From IMG/VR virus record IMGVR_UViG_3300044639_001310, positions 1 through 27,106 of that record: DNA of 27,106 nucleotides. One strand, given 5' to 3'. The position numbers and the translations under genes are program-made. This document shows, one piece after another, positions 13,901 through 22,094 of this stretch. Under the pieces are notes generated by a model. The model was not told the origin of the DNA and made no database searches. It worked only from the letters and a program-made list of their open reading frames with translations. The DNA is from a virus. The stretch's first letter is position 1; the number at the start of each line of letters is the position of its first letter.

Positions 13901-15178
13901 ACTATCGGGTTCCTCTTCTTCTAGGTGGGCCACATCAACATAGCGTTGCCAAACCACCGCACCCTGTGTGTCATAGCGAACCACGATCATCTTGTTCTGT
14001 CCAAGATTTTCTCGGCCATTTTCTGAAACATCAGGTAGTGGGCCTGTTTTCTTGGCAAATGTCAAGGATGATAGATAAACATCGCCTGTGGCAGTGGCTG
14101 TCAATCCCGCGATCCAACTGCCGCAAGGTCCTGGGCCAAGTCTGCGTGTCCACTGTACCACACCACTTGAGTTCAGTTTGGTCAATATACCAGCAGACGC
14201 TTCTGGAGTGTTATTGATATCACTGTTTGTAGTTTTAACTTCATAGGCACCTACCGCATAGATATTGCCCAGTGCGTCACTGGCACAGTCACCGCCGTAC
14301 ATGTCATAGGTGTCGGGTGCTTCTAGACTCTTGCTCCATACAGGCTCTAGATCCTCGTCTAGTTTTTCAATGAACATCTTGTTAACACCGGCATTGGTGT
14401 CGTGGTAATAACCAGTGACAAAAACATTCTCATCAGGGTCAACATCGATACCTGTAACAACTACAAGGTCTGTTACGGGCAACTGTAAGGATTTTTTCAA
14501 CAGCACTGAGCCATCAGTGATGCTGATTTCCATTATTAATACTGCGCTAGGTCCTGGACCACCTTCACCCACTGAAAAGGCCAAGGCCAATGTGGTAGTG
14601 CTCTTTTCTTCAATGTAGCCTAGGAAGGACGAAATCTGTCCAATGACATATTCTTTCTTCCAACCCAAAGTGCCCGTGGATTCAAACTGCATCACGATAA
14701 CATCAGAACTTTCATCGCCTGCGTTAAGAGTAATGTAAGCACGATCCGAACTGTCTATGGCCAATGCTATTGGATAATACTCACTGAATGATTTTTGCCA
14801 GGCTACGGCACCAGCGGCTGTGTATTTGGTAAGAACTGCTATGGGGTAACTGTCATTATCTTCATAAGTTTGAGTCAATGAGTAAAGATTACCCAGGCTG
14901 TCATAGCGCAGAGCACGGGGGTTAGTGTCACCTTCTTGGCTACGCTGTGTGGCGATCCAATGCTCTGTTGAGCCTGCTGTGACCACAACATTGCCCTCGG
15001 CAGTAAGAGTAGCACCATCGCCCCCACCATAACTCAACTGTGACCAAGTACTGGTACCATTACCATACTTGACCTTGCCAGTATCTGTTTCTAATCCTGG
15101 TTCGCCGGCGGCTAGTACGGGATTAGTTTGTGTCCAGTTGGCCGCAGTGTCACGGCGTAGTTTGATTCTTGTTGTCAT
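10997..15178 (-). CDS. Giant tail fibre protein with Mtd-N-like start and beta-propeller-like blocks, 1393 aa
   Basis: Residues 1-50 (TRIKLRRDTAANWTQTNPVL, then AAGEPGLETDTGKVKYGNG) match the N-terminal domain found in Mtd-like phage fibre proteins and other fibres. Three blocks of propeller-type blades follow at about residues 65-480, 560-735 and 960-1185. Their repeated pattern is 'xxKxxxxGxxxWxR/K' followed by 'DxxxNIYxxG', as in VLTKYTAAGAVAWQKSF and LVAVEDDSSE. Between blocks two and three, residues about 769-920 hold two copies of a 'GGTDYLAGHKIKILGTSL' type phage module. A 'FGADGTLTIPNDGDL' element at about 550 is shared with the 1625-aa fibre. The last 95 residues (from 'MVDRGHHILCTDD') form a compact C-terminal domain, probably a trimeric tip. 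GGAG lies 8 nt before the ATG. It is probably a host-recognition fibre. Confidence 0.83.
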   Translation of the reverse strand: MTTRIKLRRDTAANWTQTNPVLAAGEPGLETDTGKVKYGNGTSTWSQLSYGGGDGATLTAEGNVVVTAGSTEHWIATQRSQEGDTNPRALRYDSLGNLYSLTQTYEDNDSYPIAVLTKYTAAGAVAWQKSFSEYYPIALAIDSSDRAYITLNAGDESSDVIVMQFESTGTLGWKKEYVIGQISSFLGYIEEKSTTTLALAFSVGEGGPGPSAVLIMEISITDGSVLLKKSLQLPVTDLVVVTGIDVDPDENVFVTGYYHDTNAGVNKMFIEKLDEDLEPVWSKSLEAPDTYDMYGGDCASDALGNIYAVGAYEVKTTNSDINNTPEASAGILTKLNSSGVVQWTRRLGPGPCGSWIAGLTATATGDVYLSSLTFAKKTGPLPDVSENGRENLGQNKMIVVRYDTQGAVVWQRYVDVAHLEEEEPDSPEGGRGQAIAVFGDKFAVDGYGYSWNATPFRNGSSADDEYDYFVVQLPTAGTDLTIGDLSFTESRVPARFVTHTTSDSPLTHENWDETITATNSTLVPDADTTVANNIVKSETYAYTFGADGTLTIPNDGDLKLTQTQVGWFIGLDSRDSNNHIEGDCVAVDSQGYSYIGGDEDDDDHAFVMKISPEGDRLWSVRVFEDDNGDNGELTSLKIHPVTGNIMGLGYVFDTYTYSILFTLDQDTGRLLNVTEFKDSDGDVELNTIAWTSDGAYVIGGRKMGEFSAEFPVVPQTGSGVGTIVILRSAVPEVEYINDNWQIGGTGISPFQSVNFSERYTGLTGTTREGSGATFDITNNGDGTYSVSVVSGGTDYLAGHKIKILGTSLVGVPGATPDNDIIITVGGTLGGGVINNVTHTGTAAGTTVATDTEVSGTNFEVGSGFIFTIQGPFFDNDYSNQDGSRVITANGSNYVNGDVVVVPGTSLGGTSPANDLTVNLFVGQNEFYIDNVSGTSQSTTWKIETTAQVDFTADGSWSVTYSRDNDCVLITPTWQRTFGTAKDKYDEIITLTVDSQDNIIAVGGGYGELAANNFDDLSVVYKFNSAGTLQWARQLNAGNDDHEGHSVVTIGTDIYVVDENDSGDSFVSKLDSTGTVKWQRRTDGQDITIARTPDGNLLVAVEDDSSETITTDEDYAIKIFLLTPAGETVWKRWLSPNIDYSAYIGSSGECLVTDANSFYITGRNSTDDDNWAWAARLPLDGSGTGEYGQFCYTDVNTETNYWGADFNYAIDVVDIAGVNNYAGLLNDSSDPLIKTTATVTVTTNNTSDYDVFGYYPPMVVEIVRDTDGGNIVFADGTKQSTSATDVPQRLFNGVDYTLGMVDRGHHILCTDDIESIRIPYNSRVEFPIGTVITIVNPRGDSVAINTEGGSIQVMIPGDDNYSNGGTFLVSEYGMATLLKIDTDSWVLAGNVGPD

Positions 15179-15181
15179 TGT

Positions 15182-15388
15182 TTATGCTCCGTTGCCACCG
15201 TCGATGGTGTTGTCTAAATTGTCGTTGTAGGTTTGATCAGCAAACCCGCCCTCTGCTACATACTGTGCTCTACCTGCTAGCCAAGGAACTAATGTGCTCC
15301 AAATGCTGCCGGTCCATTGATAGGTCACAGCGTTGTCACCTACGTATTCTTGCCCTAGTGTGGGCTCTGTTGGAAATGTTATTGCCAT
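15182..15388 (-). CDS. Small fibre-associated structural protein, 68 aa
   Basis: The 68-aa protein begins MAITFPTEPTLGQEYVGDNA, followed by 'VTYQWTGSIWSTL'. The 'FP..PT.GQ.Y....TY.W.G..W' pattern is a short fibre module that recurs in phage tail proteins. The tail, 'YNDNLDNTIDGGNGA', is Asn/Asp-rich. AGGA sits 8 nt before the ATG in the 25-nt gap that also holds a late-promoter-like site. It ends 3 nt before the 1393-aa fibre gene, so it may act as a connector or accessory of that fibre. Confidence 0.75.
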   Translation of the reverse strand: MAITFPTEPTLGQEYVGDNAVTYQWTGSIWSTLVPWLAGRAQYVAEGGFADQTYNDNLDNTIDGGNGA

Positions 15389-15404
15389 TTTTGTGTCCTA
15401 TTCA

Positions 15405-15412
15405 TATTTATC
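15405..15412 (-). promoter_or_regulatory. Candidate T4-type late promoter core
   Basis: The minus strand reads GATAAATA, one mismatch from T4's TATAAATA, in the only intergenic gap of more than 21 nt in the window. It lies 16 nt before the ATG at 15388, which would give a leader of about 10 nt that still includes the AGGA ribosome binding site. It could drive the 68-aa and 1393-aa genes separately from the upstream fibres. Confidence 0.42.
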
Positions 15413-15413
15413 G

Positions 15414-18400
15414 TTAAACCTTAGTGTAGCCATAGTAGACTGTAACTGATGATCCGCTGGTGTTGGCAATAGTAAAATCAAATCTATTGCTGGTTGATCC
15501 TACATAGGTAGCGTCTGTACTGATTGTACCTGCAGTACCTCTGATCTGATCAGGTATAGCTGTTAGCAATATAGGTGATCCGCCGCCTGTATAGTTCCAC
15601 GCATACTGATATCCTATTGCTGGCACATTAGTATTTGTTATGCTTAATGTAGCATTCCAAGTAATAATGCCATTAGGAATATTTCCCTTAACCCACAAGG
15701 TGTAAGTGCCGTCTGACGGAACTGTGAAATTGTAGGTGTTAGTACCTGTGGTAACAGTCCATGATCCTTCTACACGCTGGGCTGTTTGACTAACGCCTGT
15801 ACTGTTTACAATGTCGCCGGGAATATTTAAATTACCATCCTCACCAAATGTCCATCTACGTAGAGTACTATCACTTAAGTTAATCTCGATATCAATGTTG
15901 CCTTCACTCTTAATATCACCAGGAATAGTTAAATTACCATCTGTGTCAAACTCCCAAACTTGATTAGTTTCACTAGGTGTAGTAATTTGTATATTACCAT
16001 TAGTAGTAGTACGCACATTGTGATCGTCTGTGCCCAGAAAGATACTGGTCACTGACAAATCACCTGTGGTCAAGTGTAGGTGGTGCTCGCCTTCGAAAGT
16101 AGGAGAGCCACTGTTAATCAGTACTGATTCAGCACCCACATTCGCAGGGTCGTAGTTATCCTCTTCGGGCGATACCCGAACTCTAAATTCATAAGCATCA
16201 CTGGTCAAGGTAAAAGTAAAATTGCCTTCACCAAATTCATCTAATACAACTGTGCCTGTACTAGGAGTAGATAGGCCAACACCCTCTGGATAGATCCACC
16301 AGTAGAGTGTTTGTCCACCTCTGGTCGGTGCGTCTACATACACATAGTCCACATTGCCCTCTGTCCAAGTGTTGCTAGGGACAGTTAATGTAATACCGTT
16401 TTCTGTATTTGAAAATGTGCCGCCGCCTTTGATCACCAACTTCTGGCTAGCCACTGCTGGCGTTGCTGGAGTTAGTTGAATAGTTGGATTGCTGGTAACA
16501 ACGCCTTCTGAGATCGTGCCACCTTGTGGCAATGTTAATGTGCCTGTTGATTCTAACACTAGTTCGTTAGCACCGTTGGTCAATCTGTCGTCACCACCAA
16601 CATTACCGTAGTATAGCGTACCAATTAGGTCACTGGTAAGATCATATTCTGGATCAAAATCAGTTATGGTAAACTCGTTGATGTAGTCACTGTCTGTTTT
16701 GGCAGCGTCAACCACTGTGATATCGCTGGCGTCGGCGTCTAATGTTCCGCTGAATCCAGAAGGAGTAAATTCATAGTTGCCCACTGCGAATATTGTTCCA
16801 GCACTGTCAACCTGTGCTACAAGAGCGTTAGGTTGAATTTCGGGGAAATTTTCTATGTCTCCAAATCCACCGCCCACTGCCACATAGCCATTCCTCACTG
16901 CTAGGTTGCTGCCGCCGCCTAGTTGGACAAAAAAGCCACCGGCAAACATCGACGAGGTTGTATTGGTCAGCAATCTTTGCCATTCCACTCCACCGTCCGT
17001 GTCATACTTGGCGAGGACCATTTTAGTAGTTTCTTCGTTGGCAGAGACGGTTATTCCTGATAGGTATAGGTAGTTGTCTGGACCAACTACAATGCTGGTA
17101 GCAAAATCTGAACAGGTACCTATTAACTTGCGAGTCCATTGTTTAACACCTGAACTGTTAAACTTGATTATGATCATGGCCTGGAACTCCTGACCATTGT
17201 TATCATAATAAAAATTTCCGCAAACGTAAATGTTGCCCGCACTGTCTATGTCAGCATCTGCTCCTTTACAGTCGTAGCCTTCTTCAACTGTCACAGACTT
17301 TTGCCATGCTATTGTGCCATCACTGAGATACTTGACAACCAGCATTTGATCGTCAGTATCCTCTCCCAGTTGAGCCATATAACCTACACTGACTACTTCA
17401 CCAGTTGGACCAACTGCCATACCATAGGCTTCTTCATTACCTTGTCCGTCAAGTGCTCTTGACCAAGTGACTGTGCCATCTGCCGCGTTGATTTTAGTGG
17501 TGACTACTTGATTATCTGTGTCGCTATCGGCATAACCAACTATAATAGGACTGCCATCTGATGCTACATCAACAACTGTGTTAAAGTTTTCATAGCCAAC
17601 ATCGTAGGACTTGCTCCAGTTTATACTGCCATCTTCAGTGTCAAGTTTAGTTAATGTGGCAATATTGTATGCGCCAATGCCCTCCCCGATTGCCCATCCA
17701 GCAACATAGATATGGCCGCTGTCGTTGTCCACAGCCAAGCCCCAACCGTTGGTGAATTCTGCACCCTTAAAAATCATGCTCCATACTTGTGTGCCATTGG
17801 GGTTAAATCTAGCCACGCTGCTGTATGATCCGGTGTAGCCCCCACCTGTATCCTCGCTGTGAACGATCAAGGCAACAACATCACCGTTGGCCAAATATTC
17901 AACACTCATAGCCAATGCCGGTACATCGGCCGCGCCTAATGATGTTTCAAATTCCTGTATCCAAATATTGCTATTACCGCTGTCTAATACACTATTACCG
18001 TTGCTGTCAAGTATGTCACCACCTACTGGTAGTGTTAGATTTCCATCCTCACCAAAACTCCATCTTCGCAGTGTTGAGTCACTTAGGTTGATGTCAATGT
18101 TGATGTTGCCTTCACTAAGAATATCGCCTGGGACAGTTAAATTACCATCTTTACCAAAACTCCAAAGATTTGTCGCATCTGTACCAATCTGTACACCCAC
18201 GTTGGTCAAAGTTGAATCATAGGGTAACTTGACATAGTTAAAGTCATCACCAAAGAATAGATCCACAGTGGTAGGGTCATCACGCATGATGTGGAAATGA
18301 CTTGATTGGGTAGGAACACATTGTTCAGGAGTATTACCAAACAATACGGTACCACGGTCTGTGGTCAATGCGATACCTTGGGTACTATCACTGCCTCCGA

Positions 18401-20291
18401 TCTGTTGTCCACCGGGTAATGTTAAAGTACCATTGTCTAAAAATGTCCAACCTTGACTGTTTATGCCAATTTGGACTCCGTATGTATCGTCTTCGTTTTC
18501 AATTGGTGTAAGGTTAAAATAGTTTTGTTCAGTGTTGGTGTTGCGTACTAGTAACTGCCCAAACTCTCCAAAGAATACTGTCCAGTTATTGTTGATTAAC
18601 CTATCAGAGTATGCTGAAGTTTGAACTGTAGCGTCTGGGAATGTAATTGAATTAACATCAAGGTCAGTGTCAGGCAGGGGTTGAACTAAAGGTGCCGCAT
18701 CAACCCAAACATCGCTGTACTTGATATAGAGTCTGCCTTCTACAGTATTGAACCATAAGGTACCATTGTCTGCTGTGGGTGCTGTGTCCTGACGAACTAC
18801 GGTTGAACTTCCACTACCGCCGGTGTAGGCTGTGGTCTGAACTGTGCCGTCTGGGAATGTTAGGTCACCATCTTCACCAAATCTCCATCTGTGTAGTGTG
18901 CTGTCTGTAAGGTTGATGTCAATGTTGATAGCACTTTCGCTACGGATATCGCCTGGTAGTTCTAGACCACCGTCGCCTCGGAAGGTCCATCTGTGTGTAA
19001 CAACATCTTCTTCATCATTGCCATCATTACTGCGATCATATGATATAATTCTTAGGCCACTGCGATCACTGTCTTGCCAGGCTAGTTGAATTCGACCTCG
19101 GTTTAGTTCTGTTTCATCATCTGGATTGCCGGTATAGGTTCTGATGATGCTGTGGTCTTCATTACTAGGCATATTGTACCAACGAACACTAGTGTTATCA
19201 CCGTCGTTACCGTCTACGATAAGATGACCACCATCAACACCGCCAACAACAATATCTCCAGGAGCAGTTAAGTCGCCATCGTTATCGAATGTCCAAGTGT
19301 GAGCATCTGTGCTGTATTTTGTAGCAATAGTAGCACCGTTGTTGTCAACCCATACCCATGAATCTTCATCCTTACCTGCTGGGCTTGCTGGTCCTGCTGT
19401 GATACCAGCATAGTTGCCTGCTACGGTTTTTAGTGTAGCACCGTTGATAATGCTACCATCTGGCAATGCCACAACACCGCCATCGGTGACTTCCAGTACA
19501 TACAGGTTGTTGAGTCCCTGGTTAGGATTTTCATTGTACAGTTTGCTGGTGGTAATCTTTCCATCATCTAATGAGTCAGTAAAGCCTTCACCAAAGTCTG
19601 TGATAGATAATCCGCCACCACCTAGTACACTAGCACCTGTGCTGTCTACAATGTCACCGCCTGGAGGTAGTCGTAGTCTTGTGGTGTCATCAACGAATTC
19701 AAATTTAAAATCACCGCCACCATCAATTCCAATTTCTGCTAGGCCATTGCTTGGATCTAGTCTAAAGTAGGCTCGAACAACATCGTTGTCGTCTTTGGAT
19801 TCAAGTTGGAAAACTGCGCCTGGGTCCGCAATGATCTTGTTGTTCGCAAATGTGATATCACCAGTGTTAGCATTGCCGCCTGTAACCACATCTCCGTCAA
19901 TAATCAGTTGACCTTGATCAGTAATACTTAATGGAATACCCCCAATAAAAATTGTGTTGGTACTAACATACAGGCTGCGCCAAGGCAATGTGCTTGAACC
20001 TAGATCGCCACCATTGGCAGTCTGCGGCAAAATATCTCCACCCACAGTCAAGTTGCTGGTTATGGTAGTTGCTTGATCGATAGTGATTGCTGAACTATCA
20101 GTAGTGCTCATCACACTGCCCGTAAACTCAAATGCTCCCAGGTTTAATCCGCTTCCGTCAACTAACCCTAATTTTGTATATAGATCAGTAAATCCTACAT
20201 TGACTTTTTGGAACGCAGCTCGTAGGCTATCGCCCTTCTTGTCATTAGCTGTGAGGCCTACGCCTATTAATACATCTGTTAATTTTGCCAT
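15414..20291 (-). CDS. Giant modular tail fibre protein with embedded propeller, 1625 aa
   Basis: Residues 7-42 carry the shared N-terminal motif (NDKKGDSLRAAFQKVNVGF, then TDLYTKLG). A module 'GDLGSSTLPWRSLYVSTN' follows near residue 100. The first half and the end hold eight copies of an 'F..DG.LT.PGD' element, at about residues 334, 436, 470, 615, 711, 744, 1446 and 1480. Residues about 777-1170 form a propeller-like block with blades such as 'KINAADGTVTWSRALDGQG' and 'VKYLSDGTIAWQKSV'. Residues about 1220-1430 include an Ig-like part ('GNFTFTLTSDAYEFRVRVSP'). The last 120 residues ('GSWTVTTGTNTYNFTVPSDG' to 'VTVYYGYTKV') are a separate beta-rich tip. GGAG lies 6 nt before the ATG. The design fits a long, trimeric host-recognition fibre; receptor unknown. 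Confidence 0.82.
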   Translation of the reverse strand: MAKLTDVLIGVGLTANDKKGDSLRAAFQKVNVGFTDLYTKLGLVDGSGLNLGAFEFTGSVMSTTDSSAITIDQATTITSNLTVGGDILPQTANGGDLGSSTLPWRSLYVSTNTIFIGGIPLSITDQGQLIIDGDVVTGGNANTGDITFANNKIIADPGAVFQLESKDDNDVVRAYFRLDPSNGLAEIGIDGGGDFKFEFVDDTTRLRLPPGGDIVDSTGASVLGGGGLSITDFGEGFTDSLDDGKITTSKLYNENPNQGLNNLYVLEVTDGGVVALPDGSIINGATLKTVAGNYAGITAGPASPAGKDEDSWVWVDNNGATIATKYSTDAHTWTFDNDGDLTAPGDIVVGGVDGGHLIVDGNDGDNTSVRWYNMPSNEDHSIIRTYTGNPDDETELNRGRIQLAWQDSDRSGLRIISYDRSNDGNDEEDVVTHRWTFRGDGGLELPGDIRSESAINIDINLTDSTLHRWRFGEDGDLTFPDGTVQTTAYTGGSGSSTVVRQDTAPTADNGTLWFNTVEGRLYIKYSDVWVDAAPLVQPLPDTDLDVNSITFPDATVQTSAYSDRLINNNWTVFFGEFGQLLVRNTNTEQNYFNLTPIENEDDTYGVQIGINSQGWTFLDNGTLTLPGGQQIGGSDSTQGIALTTDRGTVLFGNTPEQCVPTQSSHFHIMRDDPTTVDLFFGDDFNYVKLPYDSTLTNVGVQIGTDATNLWSFGKDGNLTVPGDILSEGNINIDINLSDSTLRRWSFGEDGNLTLPVGGDILDSNGNSVLDSGNSNIWIQEFETSLGAADVPALAMSVEYLANGDVVALIVHSEDTGGGYTGSYSSVARFNPNGTQVWSMIFKGAEFTNGWGLAVDNDSGHIYVAGWAIGEGIGAYNIATLTKLDTEDGSINWSKSYDVGYENFNTVVDVASDGSPIIVGYADSDTDNQVVTTKINAADGTVTWSRALDGQGNEEAYGMAVGPTGEVVSVGYMAQLGEDTDDQMLVVKYLSDGTIAWQKSVTVEEGYDCKGADADIDSAGNIYVCGNFYYDNNGQEFQAMIIIKFNSSGVKQWTRKLIGTCSDFATSIVVGPDNYLYLSGITVSANEETTKMVLAKYDTDGGVEWQRLLTNTTSSMFAGGFFVQLGGGSNLAVRNGYVAVGGGFGDIENFPEIQPNALVAQVDSAGTIFAVGNYEFTPSGFSGTLDADASDITVVDAAKTDSDYINEFTITDFDPEYDLTSDLIGTLYYGNVGGDDRLTNGANELVLESTGTLTLPQGGTISEGVVTSNPTIQLTPATPAVASQKLVIKGGGTFSNTENGITLTVPSNTWTEGNVDYVYVDAPTRGGQTLYWWIYPEGVGLSTPSTGTVVLDEFGEGNFTFTLTSDAYEFRVRVSPEEDNYDPANVGAESVLINSGSPTFEGEHHLHLTTGDLSVTSIFLGTDDHNVRTTTNGNIQITTPSETNQVWEFDTDGNLTIPGDIKSEGNIDIEINLSDSTLRRWTFGEDGNLNIPGDIVNSTGVSQTAQRVEGSWTVTTGTNTYNFTVPSDGTYTLWVKGNIPNGIITWNATLSITNTNVPAIGYQYAWNYTGGGSPILLTAIPDQIRGTAGTISTDATYVGSTSNRFDFTIANTSGSSVTVYYGYTKV
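15810..18960 (-). repeat. Three dispersed near-identical segments in the 1625-aa fibre gene
   Basis: Similar DNA occurs at about 15810-15930, 18010-18140 and 18841-18960. Each encodes 'GDI.SE..I.I.INL.DSTL', then 'RRW.FGEDG.L..P'. The copies share long runs of identical bases, for example around 'ccatc[ct]tcaccaaa', while neighbouring parts of the gene differ. This suggests duplication within the gene and gives sites for homologous recombination. Confidence 0.8.
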
Positions 20292-20303
20292 TTATCGCTC
20301 CAA

Positions 20304-22094
20304 TTATGCCAATGCTGCTATTCTTGTTTGGAAGTCAGCAAAGCTAGAGCTTGCCGCCACAACAGATTTTAATTCTGCAAGATTAATTACTCTACTGCCT
20401 TTTAGTGTTAATCTTTCTGCTATTGTTATATCGTTTTCAAAAGTAACATCTGTGTTGAATGTTGTCTGAACATCCACTGTCAATCCGCTGGAGTCGCTGG
20501 TGCTGATAGTGCTGTTGATAAATTCCAGTGTTGATGTGTAGAATAGTTCTTTGGTTGTAGTATCATAAACAACCGGCCTTGCTGAACTTGTAGTTGATCT
20601 AACGGGATTAACATAGAATCCAGCTGCTGCGCCGTTGAGTATAGCACCGCTGGCATTTAAGATAATACTGTTTGCTGATTGATTATTGTGTCCTGCATAA
20701 TGTCCGACAGCGATCGCATAGTCACCCTGACTTGATTGACCAGCATTGTCACCTATGGCAACCGCACTAGCACCTTGCTCAAAATATGCTGCTGATGCTC
20801 CTACAGCCACTCCGTAGTTGCTTTGTCTAAGTTCACCTGCCTGTCCTCCTATAGCGACTGCACGGGTGCCTTGATCTTCTGATCCAGCTGATGCACCAAT
20901 GGCAACTGCACGATAGGCTTGATTTAAACCGGCATTTTCACCTAGTGCTATCTTTTCTTCACTGGTTCTCAATGTTGTGGCTTCTATGTTACCGTAGACT
21001 GTGGCAGTGTTGCCATCTATGATCTGTGTTGAATTGTCTGTGAACACAGAGCCTATGAAAATACCTCGTAAGGTGCCACTCACAGCGTCTACCATCACAG
21101 TAGAATCATCTGCAAACACTGAACCTCGTAAATCAAACACTGGATTCACGGCGATGGTTAAAGTGTCTGTGGCCACGTTTTTACTCAGCGTGATGGTTGC
21201 GTCACTGGCAATGTTTAATATGTCACTGGCAGCATCAGCTGCCAGTATATTAGCTATATCATTGTTGACTACAATTTGTGTAAACGCATTTACCGCAGGT
21301 GCTGAGTTGGTAATAGTCACGTCACCTGTGGCAATGTCTGTACTAACTGTGATACCTACACCAGAAGATATACTTATGACACCGGTGTTGGTTACTCTCA
21401 AGTTGTCACCAGTTGTGCCGTTTATGTTAATACCTGCACCTGTGGCTCTGCCTGAGGGCAAAGCAGTGACGTTCTGTAGACTGCGAACACCGGTATTGGT
21501 TATTGTTGACACGCCACTGCTTGTAGCAGTTGATATTCCCAACCCTGCCGCTACACTAAGTATGCCAGTGTTTGAGAATGTAATTGAGTCTGCTCCTGAA
21601 CTCACTGCCAGACCTACGCCTGAGCCTGACAAGAAATTCACTGTGTCGCCAAATGTGGTTGCCACTATAGACAGATCGTTGTTGATCTGTATTTCTTTGA
21701 AGAATGTTTTATCAGGATCTATGATCAAACTGGTCCCCACACCAGTTAACGGATCGCCTCCCACGGTAGATCCTACGGGCAGATTAATGGTGTTGCCCAC
21801 GCCTTTGATCTGTGCGCTTCCTGCCCACAAGCCGTTTAATGGATCTACTGTGGTGTGTTCTGCTGTAAACACCGATCGCCACTGATGAGTTACATCTCCC
21901 AAACTGCGTAAATTATTTGTAGTAGGAGTAACATCGGTATCTAACGATGAAAAATCTATAGGAGCCAGTCCTGACCCAGTACCAATAGTAGCAACTAGTA
22001 TGTCAAAGTTTTCATTGACTTTGATAAATGCTTCATTGACTTCACTCCATAAAACAGGAGGACGACCTGGGGTTATATTATTATTAAAAGGCAT
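20304..22094 (-). CDS. Tail fibre protein with YadA-like beta-roll repeats, 596 aa
   Basis: Residues 8-33 (TPGRPPVLWSEVNEAFIKVN, then ENFDIL) are a variant of the shared N-terminal motif, and 'LGDVTHQWRSVF' near residue 67 matches the module in the 1625-aa fibre. The middle is a Thr/Ser/Val-rich repetitive beta region. Residues 380-475 hold six 16-residue units with 'AVAIGxxAG', like the head of trimeric autotransporter adhesins. Then come 'SIILNASGAILNG' and 'GFYVNPVRSTT', a module seen in other marine viral proteins, and a C-terminal helix 'LAELKSVVAASSSFADFQTR'. The gene begins in a TAATG junction with the upstream structural gene and has AGGGAGA 6 nt before the ATG. It is probably a trimeric fibre. 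Confidence 0.82.
   Translation of the reverse strand: MPFNNNITPGRPPVLWSEVNEAFIKVNENFDILVATIGTGSGLAPIDFSSLDTDVTPTTNNLRSLGDVTHQWRSVFTAEHTTVDPLNGLWAGSAQIKGVGNTINLPVGSTVGGDPLTGVGTSLIIDPDKTFFKEIQINNDLSIVATTFGDTVNFLSGSGVGLAVSSGADSITFSNTGILSVAAGLGISTATSSGVSTITNTGVRSLQNVTALPSGRATGAGININGTTGDNLRVTNTGVISISSGVGITVSTDIATGDVTITNSAPAVNAFTQIVVNNDIANILAADAASDILNIASDATITLSKNVATDTLTIAVNPVFDLRGSVFADDSTVMVDAVSGTLRGIFIGSVFTDNSTQIIDGNTATVYGNIEATTLRTSEEKIALGENAGLNQAYRAVAIGASAGSEDQGTRAVAIGGQAGELRQSNYGVAVGASAAYFEQGASAVAIGDNAGQSSQGDYAIAVGHYAGHNNQSANSIILNASGAILNGAAAGFYVNPVRSTTSSARPVVYDTTTKELFYTSTLEFINSTISTSDSSGLTVDVQTTFNTDVTFENDITIAERLTLKGSRVINLAELKSVVAASSSFADFQTRIAALA
20670..20957 (-). repeat. Six 48-bp coding repeats (16-residue beta-roll units)
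   Basis: Six consecutive units of exactly 16 codons encode, in order, EKIALGENAGLNQAYR, AVAIGASAGSEDQGTR, AVAIGGQAGELRQSNY, GVAVGASAAYFEQGAS, AVAIGDNAGQSSQGDY and AIAVGHYAGHNNQSAN. Position 4-5 is I/V/L-G and positions 8-9 are A-G/A. The DNA copies are diverged, so selection acts on the protein pattern. Confidence 0.88.

Noticed and set aside
10997-15178. Diversity-generating retroelement suggested by the Mtd-N-like domain
   Set aside because: No reverse transcriptase gene, template repeat or C-type-lectin variable region was seen; the N-terminal domain is widespread in fibres without such elements.
20285-20300. GATAAATG as a late promoter before the 1625-aa fibre
   Set aside because: The match includes the start codon itself, so transcription would begin downstream of the start.
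20670-20957. 48-bp periodicity as a CRISPR array
   Set aside because: The units are coding, diverged in DNA and conserved in protein pattern, with no constant repeat and unique spacer structure.
21001-21885. A 294-codon open frame on the plus strand
   Set aside because: It is antisense to the 596-aa fibre gene. Its Val/Ser/Thr/Pro-rich translation mirrors the repetitive codons of that gene, it has no ribosome binding site, and no other plus-strand gene is supported here.
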